DNA from: Notospermus geniculatus
Lineage: Eukaryota; Nemertea; Pilidiophora; Heteronemertea; Lineidae
Direction: 5' to 3'
Length of the DNA: 64,000 nt
NCBI GenBank assembly: GCA_002633025.1
Contig: NMRB01002509.1
Span: 19,591-83,590 of the forward strand
Part shown: in pieces, positions 9,577 to 21,791 of the stretch
Layout of the letters: each line of letters opens with the position of its first letter
Numbering within the stretch: position 1 is the first letter of the stretch
The notes under the pieces: model-generated
Databases searched by the model: none
Told to the model about the DNA's origin: nothing
Seen by the model: the letters and a program-made list of their open reading frames with translations, nothing else
Position numbers and translations under genes: made by a program

Positions 9577-10403
9577 CCCCACGAACGACCTGTTTCGGGA
9601 CGGGTGACGAAATCAGTGCGAAGAAGAACCCGCAATTACATCCTAAGACAAACACGGGTTTTTCTAAGCATCTGCCCCGCCTCCAGCAAAAAGACAATCG
9701 CGCATCATCGCCTCCGGGTAACACATGACAATCTCGAAGATTTTGTGCTTACGGGAACACTACTCAAAGATAATGAGGAAGTCTTATCTTAGCCCTCAGG
9801 GCTATTGTCACGACAGCCTGAGGGGGTATATTGGCCGCGGGGCAAATTATGACTTTCGTGACAGAACGCTTCACGGAGTTCACTTTACAAGACTTCGGGT
9901 CTGATTTTCTGAAATCGGAGATCTTTAGGACAATGATTTTGGTAGCATTAGCCGTGTTAGGGACTTGAACAGATGGCCCCCGAGGCAGTGTTTGCAATTT
10001 AGCTTCGAGGCAAGTGCCGCTAATGGTTTTAGATAATGGGAAACAGAGAAACAAATGGTGGGAAATAAGCCGAAAAAATTCCAAAATTTCACCAAATTTT
10101 GAAACTTCAAATGCTTTTTCAGTGAAAAAATGATCCAATTCCTGTCAATTTCATCCTGTTCGAGATTAGCCCTCTGGCTATAATTTCACCGATTTTTGCC
10201 CGCAGCAAAAATACAGGAAGTTTTGTGAGCGAAATTCAGATATAGAATTAGATTGCGGTTTTTCGTTAAAATCTGATGTAATTGAATATTTTGCAAAGTG
10301 AACCTGCAAACATCTGTCAAGTTTGTGATAAGACTGACAGGCTTTGGACGGGAGGTCTGGGGTTGAAACAAACCCAACCTGCATTTTGGTCTGTGACCTC
10401 TGA
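9577..10403. other. No gene; one pair of short direct repeats
   Basis: TTAGCCCTCAGGGCTAT near 9789 and TTAGCCCTCTGGCTAT near 10166 bracket about 380 bp, possibly an element with short direct ends. ORFs reach 124 codons on the minus strand but show no motif. Confidence 0.45.
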
Positions 10404-10856
10404 AGCCAGGCATACATCGCACTTGCGACTGGAAGCAACCGGATCTGATCAGTCGCTGGTGATGTACACGCAACACATCGCAAATTCAGCAACTCAGTAA
10501 AACTAGGAGGATCCGATCAGTCGACATATCCAGACAGCGTACATTGCACTTGCGACTGGCAGCAACTCAGGTAAGATCCGGGGTGTTGAGACCCGACGAG
10601 ACTAGGTTTCGTTCAGAAAACTGGCAATGATCGGTCACAAGCCTGCATACATCGCAGCGACTGAACGAAACTGGATACAACTAGTCGCCAGAAAGCTGAA
10701 CATGTGCAACTTGCAAAATCTCAGTTCCAGCGAGTCACAAGGTTGGGTACATCGACCATTTCTGGCAACTGATCAGTCGCCTCCAGTTCCAGCTAGATCC
10801 TCCCAGTCGTCAGTAGCTCAGTGGCGACTAGTTGTTTCAAGTCGCAAATTTGCCGT
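10404..10856. mobile_element. TACATCG-1 foldback element, copy 2
   Basis: The left end GCCAGGCATACATCGCACTT is intact, but the flank is TGAA rather than TTAA. The right end has decayed past AGTCGCAAATTTG. The internal order of CGACTG blocks matches copy 1. Confidence 0.8.
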
Positions 10857-11680
10857 TGTTAGGTCACAGACATGACTGAGGTCTGGCCAATGCCGGGGTC
10901 CACTTCTCCTGTTGGTGATAGTTGGCATTGCTAACCACACCAGGAGGCTGTTGATATCTTTGAATCCAAGTCCAGACACTTATTTTGAAGGGGTTAAATC
11001 CCAGTGGTGAAGCCAGCTATCTGTCATGTCTGTGACCTTACAACTGCGATTTTGGTGTATTTCTTCTTTACAGACAATAGATGTCTCCCTCCGTCTGCCA
11101 GATCAGGTTTTTGCTACTTCAATACATCACATTGAATTATGAGGCATCTCTACTTCATCTTATGGAAAAAAACGAAAAGTCAACATGACAAATAAAGTAA
11201 ATAATTTACACCAGAAATATTTTCACAACAGAAGTGGTGTCGCATTTTGATAACACTTCAGCAACAGGCCAACGATGTTATCACAACATCACATTTAGAA
11301 GAGATAAACTTAAAAGGTGTCACCAATTACCAGCAACGAACAATGCCACTTTAGGTAGCTGAACTTACTGTTGTATTTTATAGAAATATTTCACCAGAAA
11401 GGTCCGAAGAACAATAGATGAACAATAGATTATGAGAGGAATTCGATATAAAGAAACATACAGGGCAGAGATATCAGGGATGAAAGATTGTACGTAATAA
11501 ATCATTTTATTTCGGAAATTGGCCTAATTTGTTCTTGTTTGGAATTTATGGATGAAATGTCATATTTTTCAGGGACAAGATATAAGAATGCGATGATTTT
11601 TTTTGCGAAGTTTGATCAATGACATAAAAAAACTCATATAGTTTAATTACTGGTAAATCGGCTGAGATCTAAGTAGCCTA
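10857..11680. other. No recognisable feature
   Basis: AGGTCACAGACATGACTGAG just right of the foldback is roughly inverted relative to GGTCTGTGACCTC just left of it, so the foldback may have landed inside an older repeat. The rest is AT-rich. Confidence 0.45.
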
Positions 11681-12111
11681 CAGCTACCGATGACTGGGAG
11701 GATCTAGCTGAAACTGGAGGCGACTGATCAGTCGACTGATCAGTCGCCAGAAATGGTCGATTTACGCACCCTTGTGACTCACTGGAACTGAGATTTTGCT
11801 AGTCAGCGCAAGTTGCACATTTTCAACTTTCTAGCGACTAGTTTTACCCAGTTTCGTTCAGTCGCTGCAGGCTTGTGACTGATCAGTGCCAGTTTTCTGA
11901 ACGAAACCTAGTCTCATCGAGTCTCAACGCCCCGGATGTTACCCGAGTTGCCGCCAGTCGCAAGTGCGATGTATGCAGTCAGGACATGACGACTGACTGG
12001 ATCCTCCTAGTTTTACTAAGTTGCTGAATTTGTGATGTGCGCGCTGCACGTAAATCACCAGTGAGTGATCAGATCAGTTACTTCCAGTCGCAAGTGCGAT
12101 GTACGTCTGGC
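11681..12111 (-). mobile_element. TACATCG-1 foldback element, copy 3 (inverted, one end missing)
   Basis: The right terminus ends in GCGATGTACGTCTGGC followed by TTAG. The other terminus is missing, with the copy starting inside the element near 11681. A local duplication CGACTGATCAGT is present at 11720-11745. Confidence 0.8.
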
Positions 12112-12600
12112 TTAGTTCAATAGCTATATGCAATCCGTAATGCACCATTATCTATAAATTCAGCTTCCCTTGAGCCACAACCTGGTAGATATCTTCTGAA
12201 GCCAACAGGTGATAATCCATCCGCGAACTAACAAGATCACGAGGAATGCAACTTTTTCCAAAATATCAGAGTGCGTGGTGTTCTCCGCTTTATGAGAGTT
12301 TGATGGTTCTGGAAAAACATGGGAACGTGTGTGTGCAATCCTTGGAGACTTGTTTGAGATGACTGTGAGGGGTGACTGGGCTGTCAAAATCAAAATGGCA
12401 AGGTGGAAACATCAGCATCTGTCAAGGCCAAGGTCAGGGTCCCATGCTGGACCCATTCTTCATGTCTATAACACTACCAAACGCATCCTCTCAGACAATT
12501 ATTTTACGTAAACTTTTCTGTCCATGGCTTGCTTGACCAGCTTAGCAGTGACCATTGAATGGTATTAAGCTTCTGACGTCATATGGTGAGAACTGTTAGA
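12112..12600. other. No recognisable feature
   Basis: Short ORFs only (77 codons at most). Confidence 0.5.
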
Positions 12601-12713
12601 CAGGCCTTTCCCTTTGAGGCACGCTAAAATGTGCATGTGCCTCGCAAACAATAGAATTTTTATTGTTCACGAGGCACATGCACATTTTAGCACGCCTCAG
12701 AAAGAAAGGCCTG
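12601..12713. mobile_element. 113-bp near-palindromic hAT-like element
   Basis: Ends CAGGCCTTTC...GAAAGGCCTG, flanked by an exact 6-bp duplication GTTAGA (12595-12600, 12714-12719). The two halves are almost complete inverted copies: GCTAAAATGTGCATGTGCCT on the left recurs inverted on the right, leaving a small centre. CAG...CTG ends with a 6-bp duplication also describe the insertion at 24164. Confidence 0.9.
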
Positions 12714-12814
12714 GTTAGACCGCCATCTTTGTTGGAAAGGTTTATGAAGTTAATACTTGCCATTTTTGGCGCTCAGCTTTTGACTCAATATTTGTTACTG
12801 ATTTCAATGCAACG

Positions 12815-13160
12815 CAGGGGCAGATACAGAGGGGGGGTTCTGGGGGTTGGTACCCCCCTCGGCGCCCAAAGATAACATTTTTTTATCAGTAAATATCTTG
12901 CTTGTAGCGTAAGCACCAACCTGTGTCTCTGATGTAATCATCATGATACAATTGTTGCATCAATGATTGGGATGAAACTCTTTTTCCCTGCTTGGGACAA
13001 CATTATGCATTGTGTACGCTTGCACTATTTCGAAATGTCTAGGAGGCACGGCATCCGACTTTCTCAGCCTCAGATGCTGGGAAATCATATCTCAGAGTGT
13101 CTAATTTTCAAAATTTTCCAGGGGGAGGTCCCCGAGACCCCTCCACCAAACCGGCACCGG
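12815..13160. mobile_element. Diverged GGATCC-family hAT-like sequence
   Basis: Starts CAGGGGCAGATACAGAGG and later contains ATGCTGGGAAATCAT and AAAATTTTCCAGGGGGAGG, the conserved interior of the family. The right end is not clear. Confidence 0.5.
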
Positions 13161-13589
13161 TGAAAAAATTAATGCAAGCCGATGGCTAGTCTCGCTTGGC
13201 CAGACGCTACGGGCTCACCCCTTTGGTAAATCACAATCCGCGTCTGGCTCTTTTAGAGATTAACAGTCATGACGACCGCGTGATGGCAGCACGGGTCCTT
13301 CGGTTTTCTTAACCTCGTTTCCAGGTTGATAATATGGCGAGTGGTCCACGGTTGTCTGAGCGAACTATACCCCTGGGGACGAGATTGGGTTTTCCTGGGA
13401 GTAATTTCCGCGGGAATTATGAGTGAGAAAGCGTGGTGATTGGCTGGAGCCCAGTGGAGTGCCATCTAGTGGTGTTCACGGCTTTTGAGCCCCAAAAGTG
13501 CCAGAGTGTAGGAGACCGGGACGTCGGATACACACTGGGGCCGAGTGTAGCCGATGACACGCCCAAGTCCAGTGGCCTCTACCTGCAGA
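13161..13589. other. No gene; short inverted words
   Basis: GCCAGACGC near 13199 and GCGTCTGGC near 13240 are inverted relative to each other, perhaps a small decayed TIR pair. Confidence 0.4.
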
Positions 13590-13624
13590 ACCCACCCCTC
13601 GAGAAAATCCTGGATCCGCCCCTG
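13590..13624. mobile_element. Solo right end of a GGATCC-family element
   Basis: AAAATCCTGGATCCGCCCCTG is the terminal sequence of the family. No matching left end is close by. Confidence 0.6.
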
Positions 13625-14124
13625 CAACGCAAGCAAGAGATTGAACAGCTGAAATGACAGTCCAGGCAAGGTCAGCATGCAAGTCCTTGTGACCTGTAAC
13701 TACAGCTGGGAAAACTGATTGATTTTCAATAAAACCCCCGATCCGCTCAGAACTTCAAATTTGTTCAACTGAAACATATAACTTCCCTCCTGGAAAATCT
13801 ATGGTGTTATTTATGTGGACCAGTAACATTGTTGACCCCCAATAAACAATTCTATCCAAATTAATCGTTATAATAATTAAATTTCCCAGGTTCTGGGTTC
13901 ATTACACCAGCAGAAAATTTATTTAGCGCTTTAGGCTATCTAAATTTGATATCAGTAACCTGATTGAGGTATCTTGAGCGCTACCAGTAGCAGAGTTTAT
14001 TTCACAAGTGGATTTGAACATCGGATCATGAATTTGAATGATGCTAATGATGGAAGGAATGAAAATGTACTACTCAAGGTCATCAGCAATATGGCTACGC
14101 CGCCCTCCATAAAACTTCTGTAAA
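13625..14124. other. No recognisable feature
   Basis: AT-rich, without repeats shared inside the window. Confidence 0.5.
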
Positions 14125-14620
14125 GCCAAGCGTACATCGGCCTTGCGACTGGAAGCAACTGAACGCAACAGTCACTATTGATGTACATGATCGGTTATGA
14201 ACTAAGGTCATTGCGGCAACAAGTGGCACAATCCAGTCTTCAATCTGGAGTGCGCACATTGGACAGGCAATAGTACTGAGTGCCACAAGGAAATTGTCGA
14301 TGTCTTCCGATCGGGCCACTCGGGAGTCATTTTGTGGGTCACATGATTCCATCACGTGACCAGGTGTGCTCCACAAACGAGGAAATTCATTGCCAGCGTG
14401 TGTACATCTGAAGCGACTGAAGATGACTAACCGTTGGCTACGAGTAGAACATGAGCAACTGGCAATGAGCAACGGTCGGCAATAGCATTGCCGGTGCGCG
14501 TACATCGGCCTGTTTGAGCATCTGATCATGCAGTTGCTGCTGGTTCCAGGTAGTCGCCAACTGTTGCCGGAAACGCCATTGCCGGTATGCTTCCAGTCGA
14601 AAGCCCGATGTACGCTAAGC
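14125..14620. mobile_element. TACATCG-2 foldback element, copy 1
   Basis: A complete 496-bp copy: left end GCCAAGCGTACATCGGCCTT preceded by TAAA, right end CCCGATGTACGCTAAGC followed by TTAA. The termini resemble TACATCG-1, but the interior is different (CAATCCAGTCTTCAATCTGG, GAGCAACTGG, TTGCCGG). Three relatives are in the window. Non-coding: the ORF over it (144 codons, minus) is not preserved in the other copies. Confidence 0.85.
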
Positions 14621-14624
14621 TTAA

Positions 14625-16249
14625 CAAAACAACCACATTCCTGCGAGCCTGCCGCTAAAACAGCCGACAGTCATTGACAATGCATTGGGCTTTGAGAATT
14701 AAGCAGAAGGTCCTTTTAGTTCAAACTTTATTGGGCACACCGGTAGGCCTACCAGTACTCAGAAATTTTGATGAAAAATTTGACTTGGCATGGCAGCCAT
14801 AACAACTCTTCCCAAGAGTATATTTGGAGGACACATGCTGCAGAGGAGCAATGTTGCCAAAATAAACGGATTAAAACACGACCAATTTGACTTTGATGAT
14901 GAGTGATTCATCGACCAATCAATGTCTGAGTTTCATCAATACCACAAAGACGCCTGTCAATCAACTGTCAGCCATGTCACCAAGAAAGAGAAAGGATCTA
15001 TTCTGCTTCACTTGTTGGATGCTGTACATCTTAGTAAAGCAGTGCACACATAATATATGAAAGTGAAGCCAAGTAAGGTTGGAAAGGAGAAAGAAGCACG
15101 ACAAGAAAGAAATGAATTCGTTGAGTTTTTTAGGCAAGTGATCTGTCAGTTGCTCTCCATTCCTAATTCATCCTTTCAAGTCAGACAATGCCAGCCATCT
15201 TGGTTTCTACGGAGATTTCTGGCATGCGCACCTATCTGGTACTAAGGCAAACCAACACATATGACTGCGAAATATGAATTTGACTTTGCTTTGACGCTCT
15301 GCCATCTTGGATTTCTATAGACTCTGCACTTCCTCCTATCCGAAACCCACCAAAACCCCAGGTTTCTTGCGCATACACCTATTTTTTGCCGTGTCTAATA
15401 GACCCGTGTTTGAAAACCCCGTGTTTATTAGACACGCCAGGGCTAATTCAGACACATTTGTCACCCGGGCTTTTAGATTGGAGTAAGTGCAATAAACTCG
15501 GCAATTACTAGTTATCAAACCCAGTGACAGGTGGCGCGGTATAAAATGTGTTGCGTATTGTGCATGCGCTATAAATCAATAACCCCACGAAATTTGTGCC
15601 GCAAGCACGACCTCTCTTGCTGTGTTTAGTAACTATTGAAGTAGGTTTAAGCGCGCGCGAGGCGGGTTTTTTTAAGTACGGGGAAGACCCGTGTCTCAAA
15701 AACCCACCAATTTGGGAAACGTGGAACTAAGACTTATAACCCCAGCCTTCCGAAAACGCTGTAGAAACTAAGATGGCAGTGGCCCGTCAAAATAACGAAA
15801 GCTGTAAATGAACAACTCTGTACCATCTGAATCAATATCATTCAGTAACATAATCTTACAACACCAATAGTCATGTATATTTCATCTGACCATTACCGTG
15901 GAGCGAAACCCCACGGCCGGTTCATCCTTGCGAGAAAATGTATAACCGCCCCATTAGAAACGATACAATTATCCAGAAATCGCCCTTCGGTTGCTTGTAA
16001 AAGAACTGTGTAAATGTTGTTATGGCAATAACGCTCATTGACCTATGGGCCGTAGTCTCGATTTCCAATATCAACAAATAGGCTGGCGGATAATCGAAGT
16101 GAGTTGGTGTAATACTTGGCATTGGTCATAACATGAGATTGCGAAATGCGTACCTTAGATTGCCACAAATTCCATCCTGAGTATAAAAGAGGCTAGCACT
16201 CGTTTGCAGACAAAGGTTTGTGTGCAGTGATGGCGAGAATGAGCAATAA
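14625..16249. other. Long stretch without a recognised feature
   Basis: One small inverted pair, GTGTCTAATA (15391) and TATTAGACAC (15426). No ORF over 70 codons and no repeat shared with the rest of the window. Confidence 0.5.
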
Positions 16250-16740
16250 AGACTAGCATACATCGGCCTCGCGACTGGAAGCAACTGAACGCAACAGTCG
16301 CTATCGATGTACGCGATCTGTGCACATCGGTTACAACAGGTCATTGTGGCAACAAGTGACACAATCCAGTCTTCAATCTGGAGCGTGCACATCGGACAGG
16401 CAATGGAACTCTACACAGAAATTGTCAATGTCTTCTGATCGGACCACTCGGGAGTCATGTGATAAACATTCACTTGACTAGGTCTGCTGCACAAACGAGG
16501 AAATTCATTGCCTGCGCATGTACATTGGAAGCGACTGAAGACAAGTAGAAGAACCGCTGGCAACAAGTAGAACATATATGAGCAACTGGCTGGAACTAAC
16601 AGCAACGATCAGCAATAGCGTTGCTGGTGCACGTACAATGGCCTGTTTGAGCATCTGATCAGTTGCTGCTGGTTCCAGGTAGTCGCAAACCATTGCCGGA
16701 AACGCCATTGCTGGTACAGTACAGGTCACAATTGACATCC
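16250..16740. mobile_element. TACATCG-2 foldback element, copy 2
   Basis: Left end GACTAGCATACATCGGCCTC after AATAAA. The interior follows copy 1 closely. The right terminus is degraded after TACAGTACAGGTCAC. Confidence 0.8.
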
Positions 16741-17462
16741 CTACGGCTTCGCGTAAGTTACTCATAAGTTACGCGTAAATATTTCGCTTTACGGCATGAT
16801 AAAACATGTAACCGAACGGCCTGACAATGCCGGATACAAGTACATTCAGTGAACTACAATTTCTATCTTCTTCTCCAAATGTTACAAACTCGTTGTATAG
16901 CAACATTCTCAAAATAACATCCCATTTCCAATAGCAACACAGCAGGGAAAGAATCCGGTAAGATTGACAGCAGTCTTTATCATATCTGATGTGCACTTAC
17001 AGTAGTCAACTTCAACTTAGCTGTATCTCAAGAATCTGTCAGGTGGAGATTCTGGCTAATGTCACGGAGGCAGCATCGTGGAAAGCATCATCGCGGTAAT
17101 CAGCTCCCTCTTTGGAGAAAAAAGTATATCGTGAATTGCGATTGATGCGTGTAATCGCGGAGGTCGAACTTCATGTCAATGTTTGTCAATAGGGAGATTT
17201 GGATTGTTGATGATGTGGGTCTTGATTTCGTCTTCGCCATTCTGGGAGTTGTTGCTGGCGAAAATAAGCATCAATTCTGATAGGATTTAGATTGACGCCA
17301 CCACAAAAGTCCAACCAGCAGCTTTTTGTGGGCATTCAAGAAGCAGTTCATTTAACTCCTCCTTGATTTTTATGACCAACTGACCCTTACCTACCAGGCA
17401 ACATCGCAAGTGATCAGCGAGCGAAACTGGCTGTTGACGCCAGGTGTGCGGCAGACAGTGAT
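16741..17462. other. No recognisable feature
   Basis: Apparently unique sequence. ORFs are 75 codons or less. Confidence 0.5.
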
Positions 17463-17733
17463 CAGACACGGATCCAGGGGGCACACCTAGCCCATGCCCC
17501 CTCTATTTTTCGGTGACCAACGTTAGAAAAATTGCCCTCTTTCAAAGTGCCACTGAACTGCCTTGTAATTTAACCTTCAGATGCTGGGAAATCGTGCCTA
17601 AACAGCCTTCTAGATTTCGAAATTTTCTGGGGAGAGCCCCCGCTGTGGCTTTGCACTTTCGGCGTTCGCCTTCATTGGTCGGCCTGTGGCCTTCTGTGCC
17701 CTCCCCTTTACCAGAATCCTGGATCCGCCCCTG
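17463..17733. mobile_element. hAT-like non-autonomous element, GGATCC family
   Basis: 271 bp from CAGACACGGATCCAGG to GGATCCGCCCCTG, flanked by GTGAT (17458-17462) and GTGAC (17734-17738), a 5-bp duplication with one change. The interior matches the 3508 copy. Confidence 0.85.
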
Positions 17734-17814
17734 GTGACGTGTGGGATCCTCTTACAAGCGATGTTCGCCCTAATGTCAAACAACACCAAAGCCGATATTA
17801 CCTAATCTGCAGTG

Positions 17815-17990
17815 GTTGGTGAGAAGCGCTACAATCGAGCATTTCGGACTGGTACCCATTTATACACCTGGGTGGAGAGAGGCCAGTGAGGCAAAGAGAC
17901 TTGCCCAAAGTCTCACGCCCAGTGGGATTCAAACCTCGGACCTTCTGACCGCTAGTCGGAGACCCGAACCACTACACCACCGGGCTCCTC
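17815..17990 (-). mobile_element. SINE S3 (tRNA-derived)
   Basis: Minus-strand head contains GGTGGTGTAGTGGTTCGG (A box) and GGTTTGAATCCCACTGGG (B box). The body includes GACTTTGGGCAAGTCTCTTT and CCACCCAGGTGTATAAATGG. Two further copies are at 35231 and 58865. This copy lacks the 3' third seen in them. Confidence 0.8.
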
Positions 17991-18753
17991 CTATGAGTTG
18001 TGTTGCAGCATGTGGATGACATTGGATGAGGGGCTTCCAACCAGCTGCACAAAGACTTGGTCACCCACCATGCGCTTCAGAGAAGCCTTTGAGGCCCAGT
18101 CTGACCTCTACCACATGCCACCAGCACTGACGAGATCCCCTTTAAATTCAGGCTACAGATGAAATCCTCATCCGATTTAAAAATTGACTTATTGGGTGAA
18201 CCAAGCGAAAACCTCAGGCTCCACTGGCACCATATGATATCCCCGATACCGGAACAAAAACGAAGAAGAGATTTTTCGGTCCGTCGGTCTGGTTTTGAAT
18301 CAAATGTATCAGAACGAACACAAGTGAATCTTACAAGGTTTATAGTCTAAGTGAACGATACAGTGAGCTAGGTCGCTACACTCCCACGGGATATTTCTCC
18401 AAAGATTGAACAGACGATTAAGCGCTAAATCGAGGTTTACCGAGTTTTGAACTGTACACATGGATGGGTACAGTTCTTGTTGGTCTGTCTGAAGATTCTT
18501 GTCAATAAAATTAGGTTGGATTTTTTGGGTACAATATTCTTGGTCCATCGAAGACTATCATCAACAAATCTTGGTGCTCACAAATGAGAAAAGTAGGTCA
18601 CGGTGGTTGGCAATATGTTAGCGACAAGCACTTGACTGACATCCATAAGCAGCTATACCACGGACGAACATCGACCATTTCACTACTAACTTCAGCAGTT
18701 TGGCTTTCAGTTGCTTGGAAGTTGTGGGAAGAAAAGACGATTCTTGAATTCAC
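17991..18753. other. No recognisable feature
   Basis: The largest ORF is 79 codons. No internal repeats. Confidence 0.5.
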
Positions 18754-18936
18754 AGATCTGTGAACTTCCGCCGAAATTGCAACCATAACCTCGATCTGAC
18801 GTGACGCAATCCACGATTCAGCATGGTGAACTCCAACGCAACGTCGTCGAAGTCACTGTCGTGGGGTTCTCTGCGTCACGTCATTCAGTTTCAAACCGAG
18901 GTTCTGGTTGCGATTTCGGCGGAAGTGCGCAGATCT
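18754..18936. mobile_element. 183-bp foldback
   Basis: AACTTCCGCCGAAATTGCAA at the left recurs inverted (TTGCGATTTCGGCGGAAG) at the right. GACGTGACGCA and TGCGTCACGTC form an inner inverted pair. Edges carry AGATCT on both sides. No clear duplication. Confidence 0.7.
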
Positions 18937-18959
18937 TTCTCATTTACGTCAATTTGAGA

Positions 18960-19045
18960 ATTGTCTATAGGTCTGATGGGAGGTTGAACCCAAAACCTCA
19001 GCAGTGACAGCCACTGATATTTCCACTGCCCCACTCATCAATAAG
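18960..19045 (-). mobile_element. SINE S2 head fragment
   Basis: AACCTCAGCAGTGACAGC followed by CACTGATATTTCCACTGC is the complement of the S2 head. Truncated at both ends. Confidence 0.5.
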
Positions 19046-19659
19046 ACAAGAATCTGTAGCGCTAGCCATGCCCATAATTTCCTTAATAAACCTACTGATA
19101 ATAATGGTGGCATATTTATGTCTACATACCATAAGGAAGCCACATATAATCACGTTGCCCATATTTCATATCATGAAGCACATCAAACAATCTGTCTGGC
19201 GACCCCAAGGCGAGTGGACAGTTGATACTAATACTGGAACCTTTTCAGGCAAAGGTGGCTGAAGATCAATCCTACGTGGAGAAATGGCAGGCAAGGGGAG
19301 AGCAGACGCCGACATTTTCTAAGCGAATAATCGTTGATGGGTCTAGGAGACATTAATCAGTGTTAAGTGGTAATGAGAAGGGTAACCTAGGGTGGCGATT
19401 GTTGCTCGGGTGAGGGAGTCTGGCGGCTGGGGACAACAACGGATTGTTCTGGTCGCCTTGGTGTACGACTGGAATTATTTCTCAGCACATTGTGAGGTTC
19501 AATATTGAGTTGAGAGTTGAGCCCAGAAGACAGCATTATTGGCACCAGACAGGCTGGTATAAAGTGCAGAATGCAGGCCAACGGTAGGGCCAGTGTTATT
19601 GTCCAATGGTGAAGTCAAACGTATTTCAAATACTACTGCCTGCTAACCTGCAACCTAAA
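19046..19659. other. No recognisable feature
   Basis: Apparently unique sequence, without ORFs over 75 codons. Confidence 0.5.
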
Positions 19660-19862
19660 GCCTGCCGCACACTAAAGCTATCTGCTGAGCAAAAAGTGTC
19701 TCGAGACCATTTGCTCAGCCGATAGCTTGCGTATTTTCAGTGAGTTTTCTGCCTCACGAGGCAGAAAGCTCGCATGTGCGTGTATTTTTCGGTGAGTTAA
19801 CAGCTGAGCAAACGGTCTCGAATGACTTTTTGCTCAGCAGATAGCTCCAGTGTGCAGCAGGC
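19660..19862. mobile_element. 203-bp foldback, GCCTGC-type
   Basis: Ends GCCTGCCGCACACTAAAGCT and the complement of GCCTGCTGCACACTGGAGCT, extending inward for about 65 bp through TATCTGCTGAGCAAAAAGT. Flanks are TAAA and TTGA, both one change from TTAA. The centre holds a second small hairpin (CTGCCTCACGAGGCAG). Confidence 0.8.
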
Positions 19863-19866
19863 TTGA

Positions 19867-20236
19867 AGGAACTTACAGATCGACATTGCGTCTTGAAGCA
19901 ACTCGCAGCAACTAGCTTTCCAGCGATGGATTAGCAACTTGGAGTGACTGGTCGGTTGCCGATTTTGTCGACCTGAGCGCGCTTGCGTCTCCAAGCAACT
20001 GCCGGATCTGCTAGTTGCCGTGAGTTGCTTCAAGATGCCCATGTTCTACTTTTCGGTTGTTGGAATGGACCGAGGACATGGAAGACGAGCTGCCGACATG
20101 AGCGTGCTGTTCGAGGTAACTGCCAGTTGCTCCGAGTTCCTCTCAATCGCTGAAATGTCGACCTGCGTTTGGTGGTTTTTTATCTGCAACGGATCCGTCG
20201 AGTTGCTTCAAGATGCAATGTCAACCTGTAAGCCTC
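19867..20236. mobile_element. 370-bp foldback abutting the previous one
   Basis: Ends AGGAACTTACAGATCGACAT and the complement of GAGGCTTACAGGTTGACATT, with TTAA at 20237-20240 and TTGA at 19863-19866. GAGTTGCTTCAAGATGCCCA near 20021 is an internal copy of the right end, so the element looks like two joined halves. Confidence 0.75.
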
Positions 20237-20324
20237 TTAACTAGCCCCAGACAATAAATGGTATAACAGGAGGAAATAAGAGTGCCCGAAGAACACCGAC
20301 ACCGTCAAAGATCTGCCCTCTCTA

Positions 20325-20412
20325 TCACAGGAAGAATGTGTCCAATGGAGATCGGACCTGGAACCTCAGCGGTGACAGCTGCGGATATTTCCACCGCACC
20401 ACTCTGAGACAG
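20325..20412 (-). mobile_element. SINE S2 head fragment
   Basis: Contains GACCTGGAACCTCAGCGGTG and GATATTTCCACCGCACCACT, the clearest S2 head in the window read on the minus strand. Confidence 0.6.
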
Positions 20413-21121
20413 CCCATTGTGAGATTAGGGACGCCCACAGACAAGAACGACTTCAAATTGTTGTCATTCTCCGAAGAGGGTTGCGAAAATTACTGCTACG
20501 ACTAGACTATTGATTCAACAGAGTACTTCAGACATGATTGGGACTAATCCTGATGATACTCTAGCGATTAATGGCGTCTGCAAAAAACCATCCACATGCT
20601 CCCCATTCTCACTGCAAACCTCCCTTTTCGGCTCTTGGGCTTCTTCAGGATGGAACAATGGTGGGGAGTGTTTCCACCAGAGGGTACTATTAGGGTACTA
20701 CGCTAGTACGCTCAAAGGAACAGAAAAGGTCATTTTCTTTAATTTGATGGTGGTTTTGCAGGTTTTGAAGAAATAAGTACCCTCAAAAAAATTTCTGGCA
20801 GAGACCCTGGCGGGTGATCTGTCCTGTGAAAAGGTGAATGGTATTTAAAGGCAGTAGGGTGTTGTGAGAAAAAATCCTTGCTCAAGATTCCATTCAATCA
20901 GTCTCTAACAGAGGTCCCACGGCCGTACGGATCGCCACGGAGATTGGCAGACCAATTCAAGCGTCAATGATTAAAATTTTTAGGCAACCAACTCGATGAC
21001 ACGCCAACGAAACCACCACAATGACTTTCACCACAGAAGAAATGCACACCACATGGCAAGGACAGATAACTCAGAGCATCCAGACTTCTTTCAGATCACT
21101 TTTGATGCTAACGAATCATTC
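20413..21121. other. No recognisable feature
   Basis: Holds an 88-codon ORF (20510-20776) without motif and a short local repeat around GGTACTA near 20695. Confidence 0.45.
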
Positions 21122-21124
21122 TTA

Positions 21125-21465
21125 GGGGCCGTCTCAAAATTGTTTTGATGCCAAAAAAAGCTGAAGTGACTTCGTCTGGGGGGAAGGGGGTTCTCGATTT
21201 GGGGAAGCCCACTTCATCTTTTTTGAAAAAATTGGCATCACTCTTTTTTTACAGGAGAATGACTTTTTTATATGCAGTCCAGAAAGGAACAAGGTTCTGG
21301 CTACATGGGCCTACTATGGACTGTATGAGACAGAGCTATAAACTTCCCACTTGGGATGAAGCCAATGTCAAGTGCCCACTTCATCTTTTCAAGGGGTCAG
21401 GGAAAGATGAAGTCACTTCGTCTTTTTTGGCATCAATGCAATTTTGACATGTTTGAGACGGCCCC
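21125..21465. mobile_element. GGGGCCGTCTC-type PIF/Harbinger-like element, copy 1
   Basis: 341 bp flanked by TTA (21122-21124, 21466-21468). Ends are GGGGCCGTCTCAAAATTG and the complement. Subterminal AAGATGAAGT/ACTTCATCTT words recur in both orientations. The 100-codon ORF inside is not conserved in the other two copies (28194, 46182), so the element is non-autonomous. Confidence 0.9.
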
Positions 21466-21468
21466 TTA

Positions 21469-21791
21469 TTCCATTTTGACGTCAGAAGGACCATCCTGTC
21501 AATACCTCCCCCGTCTTTTTTACCCCTGATCAGGTATGTCGGTCGCCCACGGCGACACTAATGATCCTGTCTTACGCGATATGATATTTTTCTTCTTATC
21601 TTGCTTGACCAGTTGGTGATGATATGGATTGGGTGAGCAGCGAGGCCGCCGAGGACAAGAAGGTGAGACGGCAATGTTGTCACATTCGTCTGGTCATTTC
21701 AATATTGACCACTACTGGTACATTTACGGTCCCTCTGTGGTTCGTTATCATAGGGATCCAGTGGTTTCACCTGAACAATCTGAAGTTTCTA
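21469..21791. other. No recognisable feature
   Basis: Two overlapping 75-codon ORFs in different frames, with no motif. Confidence 0.45.

Noticed and set aside
9536-9792. Overlapping ORFs around the N at 9575
   Set aside because: They depend on an unresolved base and lie on a foldback fragment.
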